A DNA stretch of 64,000 nt, taken from Acanthochlamys bracteata. Lineage: Eukaryota; Streptophyta; Magnoliopsida; Pandanales; Velloziaceae. Of this stretch, positions 22,530-35,089 are shown in pieces (within the stretch, counting starts at the first letter, position 1; each line of letters starts with the position of its first letter). The DNA lies in NCBI GenBank assembly GCA_019914995.1, contig CM034145.1:6083262-6147261 (forward strand), given 5' to 3'. The position numbers were made by a program, and so were the translations under genes. The notes under the pieces are model-generated. The model was not told the DNA's origin. It worked only from the letters and a program-made list of their open reading frames with translations, and made no database searches.

Positions 22530-25500
22530 ATGGCGACGGAGAAATCATGCACTCTACTGGTTCACTTCGATAAAGGCTCCCCATCTCTCGCCAACGAGAT
22601 CAAAGAAGCTTTAGAAGGCAACGATGTTTCTTCAAAGATCGAAGCAATGAAGAAAGCCGTGATGCTTCTTCTCAACGGCGAAACTATTCCTCAACTCTTC
22701 ATCACCATCGTTCGTTACGTTCTTCCTTCTGAAGATCACACGGTCCAGAAGCTTCTGTTGCTTTATTTGGAGATCATCGATAAGACTGATTCTTCCGGCC
22801 GTGTTCTTCCTGAGATGATTTTGATCTGCCAGAATTTGAGAAACAATCTTCAGCATCCAAATGAATACATTCGAGGCGTTACGCTTCGATTTCTGTGCAG
22901 ATTATCGGAATCCGAGATCCTCGAGCCGTTGATTCCTTCGGTGCTTTCGAATCTCGAGCACCGGCACCCCTTCGTTAGACGGCAAGCGGTTTTGGCGGTG
23001 ACGGCGATTTATAAGTTACCGCATGGGGAGCAGTTGTTAGCTGACGCGCCCGATCTGATTGAGAAGCTTTTGGCGACGGAGCAAGATGCGTCGGCGAAGC
23101 GGAACGCTTTTCTGATGCTTTGCAATTGCGCGCAAGATCGGGCTGTTGCATATTTGATTCAGCGGGCGGAGGATGTTGCTGGTTGGGGCGAGTTGATGCA
23201 GATGGTGGCCTTGGATTTGATCCGGAAGGTATGTAGATCGAATCGGGCGGAGAAAGGTAAATACATTTCGATTATTATTACTTTGCTTGGTGCTCCTTCT
23301 GCAGCTGTGGTGTATGAATGTGCCGGTGCGCTCGTTTCGTTGTCCTCTGCGCCAACTGCGATCCGTGCGGCTGCGTCCACGTATTGCCAGCTTCTGCTTT
23401 CACAAAGTGATAACAATGTGAAGCTGATTGTTCTCGATCGGCTGAATGAGCTTAAGATTTTGCACAGGGAGATTATGGTTGAAATGGTCATGGATGTACT
23501 TCGCGCACTATCGAGCCCTAATCTTGATATCCGCAGGAAGACTATTGATATTGCTCTCGACCTAATTACGCCGAGAAACATTGATGAAGTTGTACTGACT
23601 CTGAAGAAGGAGGTTATGAAGACACAGAGTGGAGAGCTTGAGAAGAATGGTGAATACCGGCAAATGCTTGTTCAGGCAATACATTCCTGTGCGATCAAGT
23701 TCCCAGAGGTTGCTAGCACTGTTGTTCATCTGTTGATGGATTTCCTTGGAGACAGCAATATCGCCTCTGCGAATGATGTGGCTCTTTTTGTACGCGAGAT
23801 CATTGAGACTAACCTGAAATTGCGGGTTTCAATCATTACCCGGCTGCTAGACACTTTCTATCAGATCCGGGCTGCCCGTGTCTGCTCCTGTGCGCTGTGG
23901 ATTATTGGGGAGTACTGTCTCTCTGCTTCTGAAGTTGAAAGTGGGATTGCAACAATTAAGCAGTGCCTTGGGGAGCTCCCTTTCTACACTGCTACAGAGG
24001 AAGGTGAGTCAAATGACTCGACAAAGAAGCAGCAGCAGCCGCAGACCAACTCGACTGCTACTGTTTCTTCCAGGAGACCTGCAGTTCTTGCTGATGGGAC
24101 TTATGCTACACAGAGTGCAGCTTCCGAAACGGCTTTTTCTGCCCCTGCTTTGGTTGCTGGCTCCATGACCTCCACAGGAAATCTTAGATCTCTCATATTG
24201 GCTGGAGATTTCTTCTTGGGTGCTGTGGTGGCATGCACTCTAACGAAGCTAGTGTTTAGACTGGAGGAGGTCCAACCATCAAAGGTTGAAGCTAACAAGG
24301 CTTGCTCTGAGGCATTGCTGATCATGACTGCAATGCTGCAGCTGGGACAGTCTTCTTACCTTGCTCACCCGATAGACAGTGATTCTTATGAGAGGATTGT
24401 GCTTTGTATTAGACTGCTCTGCAACACTGGAGATGAATCGAGGAAGATTTGGCTGCAATCTTGCCGCCAGAGTTTCGCCAAGATGCTTGCAGAGAAGCAG
24501 CTCCGTGAGACGGAGGAGATCAAGGCCAAGGCGCAGATATCCCATGCACAACCTGATGATCTTATTGATTTCTACCATTTGAAGAGCAGGAAGGTAAGAG
24601 CTGTTCTGTTCTCCACACGTACAGTGCATATGTTTAACTAGGTTCTATGAAGCATGTGCATGGAACATGATGCTTATGCTAGATTCGATATAGTTTGTAA
24701 TTTAGATTCTTCCTTTTACTAAGCAGAGTACAAAAAGGCTCATTTGCAATTATTTTGCAAATGAATATTTGCAACCTTTGCTTATTATAATACAATCGAT
24801 TTCCAATTATGTAGTGACCGTAAAGGAAGTAATTTGGTGGTGTTCACGATTATGATAAATCCCATAGAATAAAGAACATGTTGAGTTGTTTAGTTTCAAT
24901 TATGTTATTAGTCAAATGAGTGGTTTTTAAAATATATCTAGACTAAGTTCAGGTTTTGAATCTCAAGCTGTATCAGATCCACACCATGTTTCAGCCTTCT
25001 GAAATGAGGGGTATGGTGCGGAGACACTAGAGCTTCATATCGAAAATAGAACACAGCTTTAGTCACTATAAAGTCTTTCTAGGTGTCAATGATTTAGTTA
25101 GTTTTTTCAGCTATGCCTGGAATCTCATAGGTACTTTTGTTAAGTTTTCTGAATATATAGAAGTCTATGCATCCTCTTGTATGAGTTTTATGGCTCATTT
25201 TTCCTATATTTTAAGACGTAACTTTTTCCATGTTGCTGTGCACATCCTTGCTCACTGTTAATCATGGCATTTTATGACCATCTTTTACAGGGTATGAGCC
25301 AGCTTGAGCTGGAGGATGAGGTTCAAGATGATCTTAAGCGTGCAACTGGAGAGTTCATGAAGGATGGCAATGATGCAAATAAATTGAATCGTATACTTCA
25401 ACTCACTGGATTCAGTGATCCTGTCTATGCTGAAGCTTATGTGACTGTTCACCATTATGACATTGTTCTAGATGTAACAGTCATAAATCGTACTAAGGAG

Positions 25501-28081
25501 ACACTCCAGAACTTATGTTTGGAGTTGGCAACTATGGGGGATCTGAAACTTGTCGAGCGTCCACAGAACTATACCCTTGCACCAGAATCAAGCAAACAAA
25601 TAAGAGCCAACATTAAGGTCTCCTCAACTGAAACTGGGGTTATTTTTGGTAATATTGTGTATGAGACATCAAACGTTCTTGAGCGCAACGTCGTTGTCCT
25701 CAATGATATTCACATTGATATCATGGACTATATATCACCTGCTACCTGTGCTGATGTGGCATTTAGGAATATGTGGGCAGAATTTGAATGGGAAAACAAG
25801 GTACTGTTCTGATCTGCACAATGCCTACTTCTTGCATCTATTGCTGGCTTAGTGCTTAGGATTTGCTAATGGATTCTGACCCATAACACACCTAGTACAG
25901 CAATTCCAATATCAGAACTATATACACTAATTTTAAAAAGGGCTTTTTACTGTAATCTTGTCTTCAATCATAATGGTAGGCATTGGGTATGGACGCAATC
26001 AGACATACCCTAAGAAAATTTTATTTGATTAAATGGAAAACTGTTTATGTAGAATCTAGGTTACCACATCATGCTCATATGAGATAACTAATTTCCGAGT
26101 TATGGCTAGTTGATCTCAGATTTGTCACCTTTATAGTGATGCTCCTTCATTTTCATTCTACTGGTAAATTTATACATATTACTTTGGGTTAGAGCTTATG
26201 GAAAGATCTAATTTTTGACCTTCACAATAGGCATACATGTGGTGCAGAGTATACATTGATAGAAAAGTCTTGATGAAATGCGCCATAGTTGCATTAGTTG
26301 AAATTTTCTGGTGACCAAGGAGTCAGTTGCATTTAAGTGTCTTTTGTGTGTGATTGGTCTGTTGGTTCACTAGCAGTATATGTGTTGGCATTTAACTGGT
26401 GGCTTACATGTTCACCACGTACTGTCAACACTTTTAGATTTTTTTATTCTGTAGGGGACAACCTTTGCCTTAGGCTCCTTGGTAGCTTAGTGCTAGATTT
26501 TGCTTGATATATCACACTCACAAGTTTTTTGGAGCATCTGTGAGACACCAGTGTCTAAGGAATTAAGTTCTAAGGATTTGAGTTTATTTTCTGGGATGAT
26601 CTGCATATTAGATGGTTCAGTTTGTCTGATAGGACATTTTGCTCTTGGTAAATAATCTTGAAGCATGAGGATAGTTGTAGGTGTGCTCAACAATAGAGAT
26701 GAATCTCATCATTGCATTTTCAAGGCAAAGTAGGCAATTCTTGCTGTGTGCGCTTTGGTTCTGCTTGCTGTAACATTTGGATTTTGGTTTATAGTGTTGT
26801 GGAGGCGATCGCTTGTTTTGTCTACTATGTTCAAGTTTGTTTCCTTTTGGAGTTCATTATATCTCTCCATTCACTCTATTGTTACCTTTGTGAAGCAAAG
26901 GTAAAAGACTACAGAGCTATCATCTTCTGCATGTCAAATGAACTTATTGAAATAGTTAAGCACTCGAGTAAATACATTTCATGGTGGTCAATTAGCCTTC
27001 CAAAATGGCTGATTTGCTATTTGTGTGTGTGGTTGGTCAGTTGACTCACCAATAGTAAGCTTGTGCTGTCGTGCATGAGAAACATTCATATTTTTCTTAT
27101 CAGAGACAATACAAACAAAAACGTCAGTTCGTGAAGCTTTTGTTCTCTGCATGACTGCTGAATTTGTTGAAATTTCTTTGCTTCTTGAGTGAATATCTCT
27201 TATGGTGGTCAGTTAGCCAGTCACATAATAGCTCATATTGCTATTTTGCTTGTGTGATTGGTCAGTCGACTCACCAATATTAAGCTTGTGCTGTCATGCA
27301 TGAGAAACATCATATGTTTCTAGTCAGAAACAACACAAGCAAAATATTTGTCTTGGCTTTTGTATTTGCAATTATGCACTGGCTGTAGGTTCAATAAGCG
27401 TGACATGCTATAAGGCTCTGCTACTATGCTTGACCATATCCAATGACTATGATACTATAGGCAAATTTTATAGCGGTCCTCTAATGGCAGCTATTGGTTT
27501 TCTAGGGGCATAAGATTAGATACATTCTGTGATGTTTCTGTTGTTTGCACAATACTGCTCTGTGTAACCAATATGCAAGTGGTCTTGAGTGAAGTTTAGT
27601 GGAAAATAGGGAAACTGTGGTTGTTTTTAAACCGGTGCGATTTTGTCCTGCATATGGTAGGTGTAACCAGAAAGTTGTTTTGTGTTTGTCTCAGGTTGCT
27701 GTGAACACTGTAATTCAGGATGAGAAGGAATTCTTGAATCACATCATCAAGTCTACAAACATGAAATGCCTCACACCACGGTAAGCACGTTAATCAAATT
27801 TGAAGCTTGCATTACTGATTTCGTTTCTTGAGAAACTTACACTAATCCCGAATTTGTATTACAATGGTTGCAGGTCGGCTTTGGATGGAGAATGTGGTTT
27901 CCTCGCTGCCAACTTATATGCCAAGAGTGTTTTCGGAGAAGATGCTTTGGTGAATATAAGCGTTGAGAAGCAAGCGGACGGGAAACTCAGTGGCTACATC
28001 AGAATAAGGAGTAAAACACAAGGAATTGCTTTGAGCTTAGGAGACAAGATTACTCTCAAGCAGAAAGGCGGTTCACAGTAG
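22530..28081 (+). CDS. Coatomer subunit beta (beta-COP)
   Basis: Four exons (22530-24593, 25291-25800, 27695-27780, 27874-28081) give 955 residues, close to the roughly 950 of plant beta-COP. Beta-COP is part of the F-subcomplex of the COPI coat, recruited by ARF to Golgi membranes for retrograde and intra-Golgi transport. The N-terminal 540 residues form the alpha-solenoid trunk of adaptin type ([40 protein letters not shown]). A glutamine- and threonine-rich linker follows at about residues 490-540. The coatomer beta C-terminal domain and the appendage domain lie at about residues 670-950, ending [10 protein letters not shown]. All junctions are GT-AG and phase-consistent. Intron 1 is about 700 bases; intron 2 is 1.9 kb and carries a tandem duplication. 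The gene converges on the PIRL gene. Confidence 0.96.
26925..27343 (+). repeat. Diverged tandem duplication in beta-COP intron 2
   Basis: Two head-to-tail units of about 200-220 bases start near 26925 and 27145. Shared words include GGTTGGTCAGTTGACTCACC versus GATTGGTCAGTCGACTCACC, then AAGCTTGTGCTGTC and GCATGAGAAACAT. A third partial copy (TTTGTGTGTGATTGGTCTGT) lies near 26342-26390. The unit is intronic and non-coding. Confidence 0.7.
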
Positions 28082-28903
28082 ATAATATAAAGTTTCAGCT
28101 CGTCTAAAATTTATTTTTACTTATTGTTTTTCTCTTAGCTACAAAATTTTTGTGGAAAAACTTTTCTGGATCGCCCTTCTTACCTCTTCCTTATTTGTCT
28201 GTAGAGTTATATCTTACCGGGGGACATTATATGAAGCTTCTTCGTAAATATCCTGTTAATTTTATCGAGCTTTAAATTAACTCGTTCGACAGATTGTTTC
28301 GAACAATTTCAGATTTTGTATATATTATTCAGATCCAACTTTTTGGCACGGCAGCATGAGTTCTCCTGAGAAGTATCCGTTCTGGTAATTGACGATTCGA
28401 TGATGTTGTCTATCTAGAATAGAAAAACAGAAGCTTGATTAAGGACGAATTTTAAATGCTCATAATTATTTTTTTAATTTTGAATTTTAAATAATTTATA
28501 TGTTTTAATTATAAAAAAAATTTAAAATTTTATTTTTATGTACAAAATTTTAATTTTAATTTTATTATATATTTTTAATATAATTATATTTTTTAATTTT
28601 TAATATATTTTTAAAAATTATTGAAACATAAATTTTAAATTTTACTTTTATTTTATTTTTTAAAAGATTTTACTTTTTATTTTTATTTGTACAAAATTTT
28701 TGAAAGACGCGAGGTAGAAACTTGTGTGCACTGCCATTTAACACAAACCCGAAACTTGTGTACATAAGAATAAAGGAAGTTGTTCCGTTACGTCTATCAG
28801 CTGTATTAGATACAAACCCTCACAAACTCAAAGCAACCTGTACGGCAAAACAACACTACAGTAGTATTATGCGTATGATCTTACTCCATATAGATATAGC
28901 AAG
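28082..28903. other. Convergent intergenic region, beta-COP / PIRL
   Basis: About 820 bases between two 3' ends. It holds the beta-COP 3' UTR, one family-1 A/T-rich element, and the probable PIRL 3' UTR on the minus strand. No gene is supported. Confidence 0.5.
28446..28711. repeat. Family-1 A/T-rich inverted-repeat element, copy d
   Basis: The left end GAATTTTAAATGCTCATAAT matches the family-1 terminal repeat and the interior aligns with copies a and c. The right end TACAAAATTTTTGAAAGACG is more diverged. Confidence 0.5.
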
Positions 28904-30573
28904 CTAGTTCGTGACATGCCGATGCGGCGAAGACACCGATCTCCTCGGGGAAAACAGTCTCATCGGAGACAGCATCGTTAGATACCTCGGCGTAGACGAA
29001 GCCGATGAAGAAGTGGCGCTATCCAGCGAGTGATACGAAAAGAAGTAGTTGTCATGATCGCGCTCATCGCCAGCATTGATCACCATCCCTCGCCCACGAC
29101 GGCCGTGATCACCAAACGTTCCCCACTTGATGAGCTTCCCGAACCACATCGGCTTCTTCTTCATGGACGAATTCTTGAACCCTTGGTTCATCTTGGCGTT
29201 CAAGAACTCTCTAACAGCATCAAGACCATGTTCAACAACAGGCATAGGAGGTGACTTCAAAGGGTTGCCCTCAGCTTTGAAGCTCTGAAGCTTCGCTAAA
29301 CAAGCGATTGAATCCGGCAAAACTGTTATGTTGTTGTAGCTGATATCGAGGGAGGTGAGAGAGGAGAGAAGTCCGACGGCGTAAGGTAGTGCAGTGAGAT
29401 GGTAGAAGTTGTGGGAGATGTCGAGCGTCTGTAAGAGCGAGAGGTTCTCGAGACCTTCGGGGAGGGAGTGGAGCCGGTTGAGATGGAGATCGAGATAGCG
29501 GAGAGAAGTCAAGTGTGAAGTTGAAGTAGGGAGGAAGGAGAGCTTGTTGGAGTGAAGGGAGAGCTTGCGGAGTTTCGTTAGCTCGAAGCCGATGGTGTCC
29601 GGTAGCTTCGTTAACTGGTTGAAGTTGGCTATCAATTCTTCCAATGCTCTGTAAAATTTAATATGAAGACGAAAAAGTTTAGATAACTCTGTTAACAAAA
29701 TTTTATTTTTAAAAACTTTTTTACTATAAAAAGTCAATGACATAATAAGTATTTAAGTCATTCTTTCTTGTTCAAGCAGGACACCAAGAAAATTAAAGTC
29801 AACATTAATTTGCATGCCTTAGTTTACTAACTAATTAAATAACTACTTCAAATTAAATCTTAATTTGCTTACAAAAGAAATTTCTACTCAATTTCTTAAC
29901 GATTGATCTGTCTTTCATTTGGAAAATTAAATTAATTCGATCCAGTTACTTACAATTTCATAATATATTCCTTTATACATATGCCTCCAAACTACTACCA
30001 CGAATTTTCATATAGCAACGAAATTAAAAAGCAGATATATAACTGAAAATGAATTGATCGACAAATATTAACTATATATGAAGATAAAAAAAATTAACCT
30101 GCAGTCTTCAATGGTCTTGGGAAGAGATTCGAGGTGGTTGCCTGAGACGTCGAGGACTTTGAGCTTAGAAAGGCAACCGATGGAGTTGGGCAGAGTTTTC
30201 AACTGGTTCGAATGAATATCTAATACCTCTACGTTCAGTAATCGCGCCACCAGCGATTCCGGAATTATCTGAAACTCACAGCAATAGAAAATTTAGTTTT
30301 TCCCGAAAGAAAGACATCGAGCAATTAAGAGAGATATATATAGATATATACCTGGAGGTTGTTATTGGAGAGGTCTAGCTTTGTTATGGATGTGAGACTG
30401 AGTGAAGGGTTTGGAGATATGGATTCAAGAGCTAACCCGCTCATGTCAAGCTTCTTCTCTTCCGATTTCTTTTCATTCTTCTGATTCACATCTTCTGCTG
30501 TTGTATTACTAGCAGCAGCAGTTCTTCTGCTAATTCTATTCATTCTATATCTGCTACTGTTGTCGACCCTCAT
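28904..30573 (-). CDS. PIRL7: Plant intracellular Ras-group-related LRR protein (PIRL6/7-like)
   Basis: Three exons (30573-30352, 30268-30099, 29648-28904) give 378 residues, near the size of the short PIRL6/7 members. A basic and serine-rich N-terminus is followed by about nine leucine-rich repeats from residue 42 to about 250, such as [21 protein letters not shown] and [12 protein letters not shown]. These have the regular Ras-group (SHOC2-like) spacing. No signal peptide or membrane segment is seen, so the protein should be cytosolic. The tail is basic and serine-rich ([15 protein letters not shown]). PIRLs are plant-specific; several are needed for gametophyte development, but the biochemistry is unknown. 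Both introns are GT-AG and interrupt the repeat region. The 7 rather than 6 rests on a CMO-like gene and SMXL4 lying downstream, as I recall for Arabidopsis PIRL7. Confidence 0.85.
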
Positions 30574-33049
30574 GATCGATATGATCTCTGAAATTAATGA
30601 AAACTAGTTTTTTTTCTTTTTCAATACTGTATATATTAGTATTGAGATTGAATATAAGGTGAAAATAAAATATTTACATGAATTAAACAACAGCGTCGAT
30701 CAAAATAATTCGCGAATATCTTGAATAATTATATTGTGAAGATCCTCAAAAAAACTTTCAGAAAAATTAGAAACAAAAAATTTAAGCTAGATATAAACTA
30801 CGAAGGATCTCACCTTCTTTCTTGAAGCAAACAACCTGTTCTATATATCGCCGAAAAAAATTTCGAAAATTAATGGATAAAAGAAGGAGAAAGAAAAGAA
30901 GAGAAGAGAAGAGATTGTAATTAAAAATGTTTTTTGAGAAGTTTATAAGATTCAACAAGGTATACATTCGTTTATATAGAGAAAACAAACTGTACAGAAG
31001 GCATAGATCAAGTACGACCGGGTACGGGCTGTACTAACCTACGTTTTACCTACACGTGTCGGTTATCGGATAACAGCACAATATTCGAGGCAAAAACAAA
31101 AATGTCAACGTTGTCTCTTGGAAGTTTGGTTATTATTTCTAAATCTATTTATGTTGCAGTTATTTAATTAATTCAACCTAATTCGTTAATTAGAGTGGTT
31201 ACTAAAAATTTTAATTAGGATTTGGCACATGGGTGGCTTGCTACTGCTAGTGACAGAAAATTTAAAATTAAATCTATTAGTTAATCTATATATTTTTCTA
31301 AATTAAAGCCTACTTTTGTGGACTTAAAAGTAAAAACAATAAATTAAAAATATCTGTAATTAAAAATTATTTGAATAAATATATGTATATATTTTTTTCG
31401 CAGTCAAATAATCAGTATGAAAATTTTTTTCAAAACTACTACGCATGCAAATGCAACTTGTGGAAGAAAACTTTTCATATATTTTTGTTCTGATTTTATT
31501 AGAAGATTATTTTAAGATAGTCTTTTATTTTATTTATTTGTGTTTTTTTTTATGAGCTATGAATTTTGATGTTTGTAGAAGAATCTGGATTTGTTAAACT
31601 GTCACATCCATGATAAATTAATAATCTAGTTAACCAATTGTTAATTTGATGCAATAATTAATAATCAGGTTAAAGTTTTGGATCAATTTATTTTGTTAAC
31701 ATTAATAAAGTTCATTTATGATAAAATAAATTATAAAATACTCATAATTTTCTTATGTATTTTAACTTTTTTATTTAGCGTATTTCCAATCTAATATTTC
31801 CAATCAATTTTTTATTTTTAAAATATTAAAATTATGTATATAAGATATAAAGTATACTTATCATATAGTTTAAGTTAAAAAAATTTGGTATAGAAATATC
31901 AACTTCAAAATTTTATAACTGAATCTTTACTTTTAAATTTATTTTTAATAATAAATAATTATAAAAATTAAACTCATTTTTCAACTTAATTTTAAATTTG
32001 TTAAAGAAATTTATTTTCAAAAACTTAGTTTAAAACATAGATAGACAAGCAAGTTAACATCCCATTTTAATTCAATTTTTGAACACATTAATCTAAAAAA
32101 ATTATGTATAATATTGTAATTTTTTTATAAAAACTATATTTTTTATAGAATATTACCTATAAAAATTTTCTCGATAATTGTATTAAAATCTTAGATTTAT
32201 TCAACAATTTCAAACATAACCATAAAAATTATATTGTTAATGCAAGCAACTACTATTAACATATTTGTATCCTGGTTTTTTTAATATTAATGGATTGGAT
32301 ATTATGGTTTCGAACAAGTTGATCATGTGGAAAGCTATACATATTTCACATATTATAAGTAGCTCTATTAAACAAAAGATTATTTTTTTAAAAATAAAAA
32401 CAAGTAAACACTCAACAAAATTTTAACACTTATCGCTTTTATCATACGCTTTGCAAAAAAAAATAATTTTATAAATGAAGTGTTGTTGTTTGTTTCTATT
32501 GCGACAAAGTTAACATAAAAAAGATCTTATTAAGTAACCGTAGCTAAAAATAAATAATATTATTTTATTATTTTAAGTGAAGAAGATAATGTCTTTATTG
32601 TCCACGCGTTGTAAATGTTAGAGAAGCAAAAGTTTGACATTTAGGTTTTTGTCATGCCGTACGTTGAGGACGATTGACTTTGATGTACTGTTGATTCTTC
32701 TAATCAACATTTTTTAAGTCATAAAATTATGAAAAAATTGTTATATTTATAAAATAATATTCTCTTAACATATCGAACTAACACAGCTAATGAAATATGA
32801 AATTTTCAATCAATCATTTCTTTCGACCGACTCTTCACTCACCGATAAAAAAACGAATTTCGCTCCGAAAATTAATCTTGCGACATTAATGAAAAATAAG
32901 TAAAAATTTGTATTCTTTTTGCTTCACTAAATTTTTATAAATAATTTTTTTTTTTGGCTGCTGAAAACTTTCATAAAATTTATAATTAGCGTTTAAGATC
33001 ATAATTTCACCATTACAGAATCAAAATTATGATAACAATATAATTAATG
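30574..33049. other. PIRL upstream region and retrotransposon left flank
   Basis: About 2.5 kb, the first few hundred bases being the probable PIRL promoter and leader on the minus strand. The rest is A/T-rich with no supported gene, up to the left LTR. Short frames here match no family I know. Confidence 0.5.
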
Positions 33050-33651
33050 TGATATGAGCATGGAGGAAGATAGAGAAAGACTCACTTTCAGTTCTGAATA
33101 AATTAAAAAACAAAGAGCAAAAGAGAGAGAAACAAAAAATAAAAAAGCTGATGCTTTAGAGCTTGCCGAAGATGATGGTTCGAGAAGATCTCGTCAAAAC
33201 CAGAGACCGGCGAGGTCCTGCCAGTCCTGCTCTGGGTGCAGGACTTGATGGCACCCAGGGTGTCATTCATCTGTAGCTAGGTCAGTAAAAGATCTAGGTG
33301 CAGAACAAGACACTAGAGTATTTTTTAAATTGTGCCATGACGGTAAACACTGTGTCCAAACACTTTTCAAAAAGTGTCCGGGCGCGCCAGAAATTGCGCT
33401 TAGGCGCAATTGAAGGCGTCCGGATGCAACCAGAGTGCAAGTTAAGTATTTGATTCTAGCAAGAACTCTTAGGTGTTCTAAGTAGATTTAAGTATTGTTT
33501 TGAATAAGGAGACGTCCCTCAAGTAGAATTCTAGTCTTGTATTAACTCTACACCTATAAATAGATGTAGAGGAAGGAAAGAAGAGGGTATGAATAAACGT
33601 ATTTTCTTAGTTTTACTATTTAGATTCTGTAGTTAGATTTAAGGTGTATCA
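33050..33651 (+). repeat. Left LTR
   Basis: It begins TGATATGAGCATGG and ends GGTGTATCA, giving the short inverted termini TGATA and TATCA. A TATA-like TATAAATA lies near 33555, the likely promoter box. Length is 602 bases. Confidence 0.88.
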
Positions 33652-33654
33652 ACT

Positions 33655-33672
33655 TGGTACCAGAGCAAGGTT
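33655..33672 (+). other. Primer-binding site (initiator Met tRNA)
   Basis: TGGTACCAGAGCAAGGTT lies three bases after the left LTR and is nearly complementary to the 3' end of plant initiator methionine tRNA, the usual first-strand primer of such elements. Confidence 0.75.
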
Positions 33673-33689
33673 CCATGAAGAAACACCAA

Positions 33690-35050
33690 TCCGACACCTA
33701 CCATTACCATGGGAGACATCTTACAATCTTTCAACTTCTCCTAGATCAATTCATGAAGAAAACGAACCTACGTTACGTGAGGAGATGCGACGTATGGCCA
33801 ATACCCTAGAACAACTACTAGAGGTTCCTATGTTATTGAAAACTCTTGTGGATTTAAACCAAAACAAAAATCCTAGCACAAATAGAAAACAAGGGGGAAA
33901 TTTAGAGTCCAATTCCAAACAAACTCTGGAAGAAATTCTAGCCCCTAGCAAAATCATATGCCAACCTATTCACAGCATACAAGCCACTCTTTACGGGACC
34001 AAATTTTTTTTTTCTAGAACGATCATTATACCCAAGCAAGACTGAACCGAATGGTCACATCAAACCCCTCTTCTTCTTCCTCTAAACAGCCGACTATGGG
34101 ACAACCGCCTACTATTAGAGCTCCGAACACATATTCAGCATATGGTACTCCTAACCTCATCAACTACAACCTAATGCATCAAGGAAGTGGCCAAAACAGT
34201 CAACAACAACGTTGGGAGCACTTCAATACTGGAAGTAGAGAAAAACACAAATTTTCCTACTTCAATGGAACAGGACCTAACGAATGGCTTTACTCGGCAG
34301 ACAAGTACTTCAAGTATTACCATACCCCTCACTGAGATCGAGTTAATATAGCTACAATGTATTTACAGGATGAGGCCAACCGCTGGTATCAGAGTTATGA
34401 GCAAGACCGTCCCCAACATACATGGGAAGAGCTTAGGGATGCAATCATCCTAAGGTTCGGACTAAATGCATTCGGCAATCCCAGCTTCTTTTTACAATAA
34501 CTCCAGCAAACGGGTACCATCAGTGAGTACCTTACAGCTTTTGAGGAACTCCAGACTCCTATACCACATACCACGGAGCGGGATTTAATTGGGCGATTTT
34601 GTGGGGGACTAAACCGCAAGCTAGCCATGATGTCATGGCAGCTCGCCCACAAGACCTACAGACAGCTTACATGTTGGCCAAGATGTTTGACTTCAAAACT
34701 AGCACGGATTCAACCAACAGTAGACTAGAGAGAGGAATGGCTAGTAGAGCTCCAACAATAAACTTTTCAGGGACAATGGGGACAAACAGCAGCACAACAA
34801 GTCTCCAAAGCGCGCCAATGGCTGGGCAGAACCTTCGTTCCAAGAGTTCCAAGTTGTCAGTAGCTGAGATTAACACCCGACGCATAAAAGGGTTATGCTT
34901 TTACTGTGATGAAAGGTATATATCAGGACATAAATGTGCGACCCGCGTATATTCCATTGAGGTCTCTTGTGGAGCAGAAATTGAAGGCAATGAGGACAGT
35001 CCTGAAGAAGAAGAGCTGGAAGATGGAGCTACTCTATCTCTAAGTGCAAT
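33690..35050 (+). pseudogene. gag-like region of the Ty3/gypsy element
   Basis: Fossil capsid and nucleocapsid region. It includes a retrotransposon gag-type segment around 34.25-34.65 kb (YFNGTGPNEWLYSADKYF) and a zinc-knuckle-like segment near 34.9 kb (CFYCDERYISGHKC). It is broken and not expected to give an intact product. Confidence 0.75.
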
Positions 35051-35089
35051 GAATGGGATGGTAGGGCCGCAGACCCTACGTGTTGTGGG

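Noticed and set aside
33000-33020. ATAATTTCACCATTAC near the left LTR resembling ATAATTTCAACCTCAC after the right LTR
   Set aside because: The left copy is about 30 bases from the LTR edge, so it cannot be a target-site duplication; probably chance in A/T-rich DNA.
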